Position numbers and translations under genes: made by a program
Notes under the pieces: model-generated
What the model was told of the DNA's origin: nothing
Databases searched by the model: none
What the model saw: the letters and a program-made list of their open reading frames with translations, nothing else
Shown here: one piece after another, positions 56,930-64,000 of the stretch
How the letters are laid out: each line of letters opens with the position of its first letter
Position numbering within the stretch: the stretch's first letter is position 1
NCBI GenBank assembly: GCA_946558465.1
Contig: CAMNTM010000007.1
Coordinates: 1 to 64,000 of the forward strand
Direction: 5' to 3'
DNA from: an uncultured Lachnospiraceae bacterium
GTDB lineage: Bacteria; Bacillota; Clostridia; Lachnospirales; Lachnospiraceae
Length of the DNA: 64,000 bases

Positions 56930-58318
56930 CTATTTCCCGGACAGCAGCTCATGAATACCCTTTGCACCTGCTTTTCCTGCTCCCATCGCCAGAATAACCG
57001 TTGCAGCGCCCGTAACAGCATCACCGCCGGCAAATACACAGGCTTTTGAGGTCTGTCCGTTCTCCTCCTCTGCCACGATACATTTTCTCCGGTTCGTCTC
57101 AAGACCCTTTGTGGTGGACGCAATAAGCGGATTCGGAGAGGTTCCAAGAGACATAATAACCGTATCAAGCTCTATCTCATATTCGGACCCTGGTATCTCT
57201 ACCGGGCGTCTTCTGCCGGAAGCATCCGGTTCGCCAAGCTCCATCTTGATCACGGTCATACCCTTTACCCAGCCGTTCTCATCTACAAGAATTTCCTTCG
57301 GATTCGTGAGCAGATCAAAGATAACACCCTCTTCCTTTGCATGATGTACCTCTTCCACTCTGGCAGGAAGCTCTGCCTCACTCCGGCGGTATACAACATG
57401 TACCTCTGCACCGAGACGAAGTGCGGTTCTTGCCGCATCCATTGCCACGTTTCCGCCGCCCACTACAGCGACCTTCCTGCCTGCTGCGATCGGAGTGTCA
57501 TAGGAATCATCGAAAGCCTTCATCAGATTGCTTCTCGTCAAATATTCATTTGCAGAGAATACGCCGTTTGCAGTTTCTCCCGGTATACCCATAAACATCG
57601 GAAGTCCTGCACCGGAACCGATAAATACTGCCTCGAAATTCTCTTCCTCCATCAGCTGGTCGATGGTTGTGGATTTACCGATGACTACATTTGTCTCAAA
57701 CTTAACACCTAATTCTTTTACCTTTTCAATCTCTTTCTTTACTACCTTATGCTTCGGAAGACGGAACTCCGGAATACCATATACAAGTACGCCGCCCAGC
57801 TCATGAAGCGCCTCAAATACTGTCACCTCATAGCCCAGCTTTGCCAGATCGCCTGCACAGGTAAGTCCGGACGGACCTGAACCGATAACTGCAACCTTGT
57901 GTCCGTTTGTCTTCTCTGCTTTTGCCGGCTTAATATCATGCTCCAGTGCATAATCTGCAACAAACCTTTCAAGCTTGCCGATAGATACCGGGTCACCCTT
58001 AATGCCGCGGATACATTTACATTCACACTGAGACTCCTGAGGACATACACGCCCGCAGATAGCCGGAAGTGCAGAGGACTCTCCGATTACCTTGTAAGCG
58101 CCTTCGATATCCCCTTCCTTTACCTTTGATACAAATCCCGGAATATTAATTGCTACCGGACATCCCTGTATACATTTTGCATTCTTGCAGTTCAGACAAC
58201 GGGAAGCCTCCTCCATTGCCTCTTCCTTATTATATCCATAGCATACTTCTTCGAAGTTTGCAGCTCTTTCCTTTGCATCCTGTTCTCTCACAGGAACTCT
58301 CTTTAATACATCAGCCAT
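56930..58318 (-). CDS. gltA: NADPH-dependent glutamate synthase small-subunit-like / NfnB
   Basis: CLNCKNAKCIQGCPVAINIPGF; GSGPSGLTCAGDLAKLGYEVTVFEA; GGGNVAMDAARTALRLGAEVHVVYRRSE. Confidence 0.95.
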   Translation of the reverse strand: MADVLKRVPVREQDAKERAANFEEVCYGYNKEEAMEEASRCLNCKNAKCIQGCPVAINIPGFVSKVKEGDIEGAYKVIGESSALPAICGRVCPQESQCECKCIRGIKGDPVSIGKLERFVADYALEHDIKPAKAEKTNGHKVAVIGSGPSGLTCAGDLAKLGYEVTVFEALHELGGVLVYGIPEFRLPKHKVVKKEIEKVKELGVKFETNVVIGKSTTIDQLMEEENFEAVFIGSGAGLPMFMGIPGETANGVFSANEYLTRSNLMKAFDDSYDTPIAAGRKVAVVGGGNVAMDAARTALRLGAEVHVVYRRSEAELPARVEEVHHAKEEGVIFDLLTNPKEILVDENGWVKGMTVIKMELGEPDASGRRRPVEIPGSEYEIELDTVIMSLGTSPNPLIASTTKGLETNRRKCIVAEEENGQTSKACVFAGGDAVTGAATVILAMGAGKAGAKGIHELLSGK

Positions 58319-59205
58319 TAGTTATCACCTCCGCAATTGCCGCATCCACCGTGATGGGTGTCGCCCTCTTGTAATTTCAGAATCGCACGGCCTTCCTGTG
58401 TTTTATACATCTGCTGTCTCTTCATCGCATTGTCAAAATCTACCAGATGCCCGTCAAACTCCGGACCGTCTACACATGCAAATTTCACCTCATCACCTAC
58501 GATCACACGGCATGCTCCGCACATACCTGTACCGTCAACCATAACCGGATTCATGCTGACGATTGTAGGAATCTCAAGCTTTTTCGTAAGGAGGCAGGTA
58601 AACTTCATCATAATCATAGGTCCGATTGCAACACAGACATCATATTTATTTCCTTCCTCTACCAGCTTTTCAATCTTTGTTGTAACCATACCGGAATGGC
58701 CGTATGTACCGTCGTCTGTACAAGGATAATAATTGCCTGCAACAGCCTTCATCTCCTCCTCCAGAATGAGCATATCTTTTGTCTTGGCGCCAACAATAAC
58801 ATCTACATCTATTCCATGCTCCTTAAGCCATTTTACCTGCGGATATACAGGAGCCGCACCGACGCCGCCGGCTACAAACAACATCTTTTTATTCTTCAGA
58901 CTTTCGATATCTTCCTCCACAAATTCGGATGCACATCCGAGAGGGCCGATAAAATCACAGAAAGAATCTCCTGTTTTAAGATCCGCCATCTTCATCGTAG
59001 ATGCTCCAACCTCCTGGAATACAATCGTGATGGTTCCGGCTTCTCTGTCATAGTCGCAGATTGTAAGCGGAATTCTCTCACCCTTTTCATCCATCTTAAC
59101 AATAACAAACTGTCCCGGTTCGCAGTGCTTTGCTACCCGCGGCGCTTCTACATCCATAAGATAGATTTTATCAGCCAGTTTTTCAGCCTTTAATATCTTG
59201 TACAT
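58318..59205 (-). CDS. Sulfide/dihydroorotate dehydrogenase-like FAD/NAD-binding protein / NfnA
   Basis: GGVGAAPVYPQVKWLKEHGIDVDVIVGAKTKDMLIL; GTGMCGACRVIVGDEVKFACVDGPEFDGHLVDF. Confidence 0.95.
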   Translation of the reverse strand: MYKILKAEKLADKIYLMDVEAPRVAKHCEPGQFVIVKMDEKGERIPLTICDYDREAGTITIVFQEVGASTMKMADLKTGDSFCDFIGPLGCASEFVEEDIESLKNKKMLFVAGGVGAAPVYPQVKWLKEHGIDVDVIVGAKTKDMLILEEEMKAVAGNYYPCTDDGTYGHSGMVTTKIEKLVEEGNKYDVCVAIGPMIMMKFTCLLTKKLEIPTIVSMNPVMVDGTGMCGACRVIVGDEVKFACVDGPEFDGHLVDFDNAMKRQQMYKTQEGRAILKLQEGDTHHGGCGNCGGDN

Positions 59206-59347
59206 CTTACGTTCCTCCTAAATTTTTTATGTTATAATCATAAATCATATTGAAATAAATATCAAGTACGTTTCATATATATTAAAATATCATATACTTA
59301 CTTTTTTCTTACAAAATCTAATATCCAACAAAAACATCTGTAAAAAA

Positions 59348-59380
59348 GCTGCGGACAGAAAATGACCTTCTGTCCGCAGC
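59348..59380 (-). terminator. Strong intrinsic terminator after the iron ADH gene
   Basis: Perfect 13-bp stem GCTGCGGACAGAA / TTCTGTCCGCAGC, T6 on - strand. Confidence 0.9.
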
Positions 59381-59403
59381 CGCATTTTAGTAGAAAATAC
59401 TTC

Positions 59404-60585
59404 CTAAAAATCAACCTCTGTCCCATAATAGGTACAGTTAAATAACTTTTCCATTGCAGCTGCATCAATTGCTCTCGGATTAGAACCTGTGCAGGCATCT
59501 CCTACTGCGCGCTCTGCAATACCGGCAGCCTTCTCTTTAAATTCTTCCTCATTGATACCAAAATCTTTTAATGTCTTAGGAATATTCAGCTTCATATTGA
59601 ACTCATCAATCTTTGCACAGAGACTATTGATAAGCGCCTTTTCAGAATTTCCTTCAAGTCCCATTCTGCGTGCAATCTCTGCATAACGGCCTGCCGCTGT
59701 TTTATCATGTGCATTATATTTGATTACATACGGCAGATAGATCGCATTTGCACAGCCGTGCGGAATATGTCCGGTTGAAAATGCAGCGCCCGTCTTATGC
59801 GCCATAGAGTGCACAATACCAAGCAGTGCATTGGAAAATGCCATGCCTGCCAGACACTGTGCATAGTGCATCTGCTCTCTTGCATCCATATCACAGTTAT
59901 AGGAAGCCGGCAGATAGTCTAATACCATCTCAATTGCCTGCAGTGCAAGTGGATCCGTAAACGGACAATTCATTGTAGATACATATGCCTCAATCGCATG
60001 AGTCAATGCATCCATACCCGTATAAGCGACCTGCTTTACCGGAAGTCCTGCCACAAGATCCGGATCAACAATTGCTACGTCCGGAGTAATATTAAAGTCG
60101 GCAAGCGGATATTTTACACCGGTCTGATAGTTGGTAATAACGGAAAACGCGGTAACCTCTGTAGCCGTTCCTGATGTAGACGGAATCGCTGCAAATTTCG
60201 CTTTTGTCCGAAGCTCCGGGAAGTTAAACGGAATACATAGATCCTCAAAGGTCGTCTCCGGATACTCATAAAATGCCCACATTGCTTTTGCAGCATCAAT
60301 CGGTGAACCACCGCCCATAGATACAATCCAGTCCGGCTCGAACTTACGCATAGCCTCCGCACCCTTCATAACTGTCTCGACAGACGGATCCGGTTCAACG
60401 CCCTCGAACAATTCAACCTCCATACCTGCTTCCTTCAGATAATCAACCGCCTTATCAAGGAATCCCTGACGCTTCATAGAACCTCCGCCTACAACAAGGA
60501 TTGCTTTTTTACCCTTCAGGTTCTTCAGCTCTTTAAGGCACCCTTTTCCATGATAAATGTCTCTTGGCAATGTAAATCTGCTCAT
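59404..60585 (-). CDS. Iron-containing alcohol dehydrogenase
   Basis: VGGGSMKRQGFLDKAVDYLKEAGMEVELFEGVEPDPS; SMGGGSPIDAAKAMW; GMDALTHAIEAYVS; MAHKTGAAFSTGHIPHGCAN. Confidence 0.96.
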   Translation of the reverse strand: MSRFTLPRDIYHGKGCLKELKNLKGKKAILVVGGGSMKRQGFLDKAVDYLKEAGMEVELFEGVEPDPSVETVMKGAEAMRKFEPDWIVSMGGGSPIDAAKAMWAFYEYPETTFEDLCIPFNFPELRTKAKFAAIPSTSGTATEVTAFSVITNYQTGVKYPLADFNITPDVAIVDPDLVAGLPVKQVAYTGMDALTHAIEAYVSTMNCPFTDPLALQAIEMVLDYLPASYNCDMDAREQMHYAQCLAGMAFSNALLGIVHSMAHKTGAAFSTGHIPHGCANAIYLPYVIKYNAHDKTAAGRYAEIARRMGLEGNSEKALINSLCAKIDEFNMKLNIPKTLKDFGINEEEFKEKAAGIAERAVGDACTGSNPRAIDAAAMEKLFNCTYYGTEVDF

Positions 60586-60713
60586 TTTTTCTGCATCTCC
60601 TTTTAGCTTGTTAATTTTTTAACTCTTCCGTAATTATAGTCCTGTTAAATAATTAACGCAATAGGATGCGTAAAAAATCTTGTACTTATTTCAATACATG
60701 TATCGTTTCAGCT

Positions 60714-62108
60714 CTACTCTTCCTCTGTTTCCAGCATATAATTTCTTGTCGTGATTCCGCTCGTGCGGCCGCTTTTATTCGCCAAAAGAACCTTAAATAA
60801 AGTCTCTCCCTCCGGCATATCAATCGGACCCGTATATTTTGTCGATGCTGTCGTGGGGTCCTCACCATTCATTGTATAATAAGCCTCATAACCGTCCGGC
60901 ACAACAACCTCTATCGGCTCCGAGACTTCGTACTGTCCGGTAGACGGAGATACCGCCGGTGCATCTACAACCGGAAATTCTATCACAAAGCTCTTCTCTT
61001 CCGGAAGACTTGGAACACCTTGTTTATTGACAGCAATTGCCTTAATTACAGTCTCCCCCTCGCCAAGCTGTATAGGCTCTGTATATTTTGCACTTGACAT
61101 ATCAGGAGACGAACCGTCTGTTGTATAGTAAATGGTATTTTTACCCCCAGACAGCTCAAGCTGCTGCACGTCCTCAAACACCTCTGCATCATCAAGACTG
61201 AATTCCGGTTTCGGAGTCATATAATGGTCAAGCGCATATTTGATGCTGTCCTTCGCATCATCTAAAAGAACCGGAATCGACATCTGCTGCTTGGTGTCTA
61301 AAAGGAAGCCGATATAGGCTTCATAGATATCTGAATTATCCGGCTGTTTCTCAATTACTGCATCGAACAGCTCATTGCCCTCTTCTATTTTTTCCTGCTC
61401 TGCGTATACTTTGGACAGGCCGGTATAGGCATCCGGCTTTTTATCATTTTTTGATATTGCCCTTTTAAAGCTCAGCGCTGCATTGTCATATTCACGACTC
61501 TCAAGCTCCTTATAGCCCTTCCTGACAATTCCGTTGTAGGAATTCTGGTAAGCAAATATAAATCCTGCAGCAGCAAGGATGATAATAACTGCCATCCCGA
61601 TTAAAAGCATCCGTCTCTTTTTACGCAGTGCCGCCTTCTTCTTTTCTGCCTGCCGCCTGCGTTTTTCACGCTCAGATACCGTACCTCCTGCAGACGTATT
61701 CCTTGCGGAGGTATTTCTCGCAGACATACTCCTTGCAGACGTATTCCTTGCGGAGGTATTTCTCGCAGACGTATTACGGCCCGGCGCGCGTCTGTCAGAA
61801 GAGCCTCTGTGAGGAGTATTTCCTGCGGATAAATTCCGCTCTGACACACCCCGGCCGGTCGAATTTCTTACACCGGCTGTCCTATTGTTGTCAGTTCTTC
61901 CTGACAGATTTCTCCCCTCCGTGGTTCGTTCTCCGGTAATCCTAATCTCCTGAAGCCCGTCCTCATCATCATTTACACCAACCTTAATCTGTGCCGTAAG
62001 CATATCATCAAGAGGATTGTAATCCGGAACAGCAAAGACCTCTCTTTTGCAATTCTCACAGATTAATTCTCCCTCCGGCATATCATATCCGCAATACCTG
62101 CACTTCAT
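60714..62108 (-). CDS. Zinc-ribbon, TM, TPR protein with two CHB_HEX_C-like domains
   Basis: MKCRYCGYDMPEGELICENCKRE; TM RRMLLIGMAVIIILAAAGFIFAY; TPR; IYYTTDGSSPDMSSAKYTEPIQLGEGETVIKAIAV and YYTMNGEDPTTASTKYTGPIDMPEGETLFKVLLA. Confidence 0.85.
   Translation of the reverse strand: MKCRYCGYDMPEGELICENCKREVFAVPDYNPLDDMLTAQIKVGVNDDEDGLQEIRITGERTTEGRNLSGRTDNNRTAGVRNSTGRGVSERNLSAGNTPHRGSSDRRAPGRNTSARNTSARNTSARSMSARNTSARNTSAGGTVSEREKRRRQAEKKKAALRKKRRMLLIGMAVIIILAAAGFIFAYQNSYNGIVRKGYKELESREYDNAALSFKRAISKNDKKPDAYTGLSKVYAEQEKIEEGNELFDAVIEKQPDNSDIYEAYIGFLLDTKQQMSIPVLLDDAKDSIKYALDHYMTPKPEFSLDDAEVFEDVQQLELSGGKNTIYYTTDGSSPDMSSAKYTEPIQLGEGETVIKAIAVNKQGVPSLPEEKSFVIEFPVVDAPAVSPSTGQYEVSEPIEVVVPDGYEAYYTMNGEDPTTASTKYTGPIDMPEGETLFKVLLANKSGRTSGITTRNYMLETEEE
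61690..61779 (-). repeat. 15-bp-based in-frame tandem repeat (pentapeptide NTSAR), 45-bp higher-order period
   Basis: Identical 30-mer gcagacgtattccttgcggaggtatttctc at 61690-61719 and 61735-61764. Confidence 0.92.
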
Positions 62109-62124
62109 CTTCTCTAACTACCTC

Positions 62125-62964
62125 CTACCTCTTAACTGCCGCAACGCAGTTGCTCATAAGCATGGCAATCGTCATCGGCCCTACCCCTCCCGGAACCGGC
62201 GTGATCGCAGATGCCTTATCCTTCACAGCCTCATACAGAACATCCCCGCACAGACGGTTCTCGTTATCTCTATGAATCCCAACATCAATCACAACAGCCC
62301 CTTCTTTTACATAATCGGCAGTAATAAACTGCGGTTTTCCCAAAGCCGCAATCAATATGTCTGCTTTTCTTGTTATTTCTCTTAAATTCCTCGTATGAGA
62401 ATGCGCTACCGTTACCGTACCATTCTCTCTAAGAAGCAGAAGCGCCATCGGTTTTCCGACAATGTTGCTCCGCCCGACTACTACACATTCCTTACCGTCA
62501 ACTGAAATCCCAGAACGCTTGAGAAGCTCTATAATCCCCGCCGGAGTACAGGGAACAATCCCCTTCTCTCCGATACAGAGCTTTCCTGCATTCGCCGGAT
62601 GAAAGCCGTCCACATCTTTATCGGGACTTATAGCCTGTATAACCGAATCCTCGTCAATATGAGAAGGAAGCGGAAGCTGAACCAGGATTCCACTCACCTT
62701 ATCATCTGTATTCAGACGCGCTACTAACGAAAGAAGCTCTTCCTGAGAAGTTGACTCTGAAAGCTCAAAGGACAGGGAATCTATTCCCACATATTCACAC
62801 GCTTTCTTCTTGTTTCTTACATATACGGTGGAAGCCGGATCGGCCCCTACCTGAATTACCGCAAGGCAGACATTCCTGCCCTGCGCTTTTAATTGTGCTG
62901 TCTTATACTTAACTTCCTCTTTTATCTGTGCTGCTATCTCTTTTCCGTCTATGATATGAGGCAT
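62125..62964 (-). CDS. folD: Bifunctional methylenetetrahydrofolate dehydrogenase/cyclohydrolase
   Basis: GILVQLPLPSHIDEDSVIQAISPDKDVDGFHP; VVVGRSNIVGKPMALLL; TPVPGGVGPMTIAML. Confidence 0.98.
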   Translation of the reverse strand: MPHIIDGKEIAAQIKEEVKYKTAQLKAQGRNVCLAVIQVGADPASTVYVRNKKKACEYVGIDSLSFELSESTSQEELLSLVARLNTDDKVSGILVQLPLPSHIDEDSVIQAISPDKDVDGFHPANAGKLCIGEKGIVPCTPAGIIELLKRSGISVDGKECVVVGRSNIVGKPMALLLLRENGTVTVAHSHTRNLREITRKADILIAALGKPQFITADYVKEGAVVIDVGIHRDNENRLCGDVLYEAVKDKASAITPVPGGVGPMTIAMLMSNCVAAVKR

Positions 62965-62979
62965 CTCTTTCTTCTCTCC

Positions 62980-64000
62980 TTAGAATAATCCGGTAATATT
63001 TCCATCCTCTGACACATCAATACCGTTTGCTGCCGGAACCTTTGGAAGTCCGGGCATTGTCATAATCGCACCGGTAATCACTACCACAAAGCCTGCACCC
63101 GCACTTACATACACCTCGCGTACATGCACGTCAAAATTCTCCGGACGGCCAAGCTTTGCGGCATCATCAGACAGAGAATACTGTGTCTTTGCCATACAGA
63201 CCGGAAGATTTCCAAAACCCATGGCTTCAATCTTGGCAAGCTGCTTCTTCGCTGAGGCTTCATATACAACCCCTTCTGCCCCATATATCTCGGACGCGAC
63301 AGTCTGAATCTTTTCTTCCAAAGACAAAGCATCCTCATACAACGGATGGAAATGGCTCTCTTTGGTCTTAAGTGTCTCCAGTACCTTTTCTGCCAGCTCT
63401 TTTCCGCCTTCACCGCCTTCGCCCCATACTCTGGCAAGTGCGAACTCGCAGCCCTTCTCCTCACAGAACTTACGGATATATTCATTTTCTGCCTCCGTGT
63501 CGGACACAAAGGAATTCAAAGTAACAACAACCGGTACTCCATACTTCTGAATATTCTCAATATGCTTCTCCAGATTCACAATACCCTTTGCGAGAGCCTT
63601 AAGATTTTCTTTCTCCAGATCTGCCCTCGGCACGCCGCCATTATATTTAAGTGCCCGTACAGTCGCAACAAGTACGACGGCATCCGGCTTAAGTCCTGCC
63701 TTCCTGCACTTAATATCAAAGAACTTCTCTGCACCCAGATCTGCCCCGAAGCCGGCCTCTGTAATCGTGATATCGCTCATCTTAAGAGCCATTTTTGTTG
63801 CCCGTACACTGTTGCAGCCATGTGCAATATTCGCAAACGGTCCGCCGTGCACCAGTGCCGGTGTATGCTCCAGAGTCTGAATAATATTCGGCTTGACGGC
63901 ATCCTTCAAAAGCGCTGTCATGGCGCCTGTCGCCTGCAGATCGTCCGCCGTAACCGGATCGCCTGCAAAGTTATAAGCAACTACAATCTTTCCAAGTCTG
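62980..64000 (-). CDS. fhs: Formate--tetrahydrofolate ligase (5' part lies beyond the window edge)
   Basis: [24 protein letters not shown]; coding continues to the window end ([27 protein letters not shown]). Confidence 0.97.
   Translation of the reverse strand, partial: RLGKIVVAYNFAGDPVTADDLQATGAMTALLKDAVKPNIIQTLEHTPALVHGGPFANIAHGCNSVRATKMALKMSDITITEAGFGADLGAEKFFDIKCRKAGLKPDAVVLVATVRALKYNGGVPRADLEKENLKALAKGIVNLEKHIENIQKYGVPVVVTLNSFVSDTEAENEYIRKFCEEKGCEFALARVWGEGGEGGKELAEKVLETLKTKESHFHPLYEDALSLEEKIQTVASEIYGAEGVVYEASAKKQLAKIEAMGFGNLPVCMAKTQYSLSDDAAKLGRPENFDVHVREVYVSAGAGFVVVITGAIMTMPGLPKVPAANGIDVSEDGNITGLF

Noticed and set aside
58447-59193. 248-aa + strand ORF opposite the NfnA-like gene
   Set aside because: Shadow ORF antisense to a well-supported CDS.
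61690-61779. Possible CRISPR-like direct repeats
   Set aside because: Short in-frame coding repeats without unique spacers and no cas genes nearby.
1-64000. Prophage, IS element, toxin-antitoxin or classical defence island
   Set aside because: No transposase, phage structural, restriction-modification, Abi or TA genes were recognised; the only recombinase is Xer-like.

Overview
The window looks like a chromosomal backbone segment from a Firmicute, probably a Lachnospiraceae/clostridial spore-former. That placement rests on gene content (YqfC/YqfD, SpoVB-like, BofC-C-like, MinCDE+MreBCD+MgsA cluster, DUF4250, NfnAB) and was not tested by any search. The left part (1-8.4 kb) is mostly + strand: rplU-prp-rpmA-obgE-yhbY-nadD-yqeK-rsfS, then lexA (-) divergent from a YneA-like LysM gene, a XerS-like tyrosine recombinase and a TtcA-like gene. 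From 8.4 to 64 kb nearly everything is on the - strand: ylm/sepF division cluster, dacF-mgsA-rodA-minEDC-pbp2-mreDCB-radC elongasome/Min cluster, miaA-mutL-mutS, miaB, spoVB-like, ybeY-phoH-yqfD-yqfC, a sortase-B/LCP locus, an accessory pocket of small membrane/secreted proteins, NfnAB, an iron ADH, folD and a partial fhs. No rRNA, tRNA, CRISPR array, prophage or IS element was recognised. The strongest candidates for something undescribed are: (1) an LCP + class B sortase + secreted protein locus in which the secreted protein ends exactly at ...KKSPKTGA, i.e. a C. difficile SrtB-type (S/P)PxTG motif with no membrane anchor after it; (2) three same-strand DnaA-box-like sites inside a lipase ORF, two being a 13-bp repeat read in different frames; (3) a three-operator SOS region between lexA and a YneA-like gene; (4) a PBP2 with a ~250 aa insert; (5) repeat-bearing secreted/membrane proteins.
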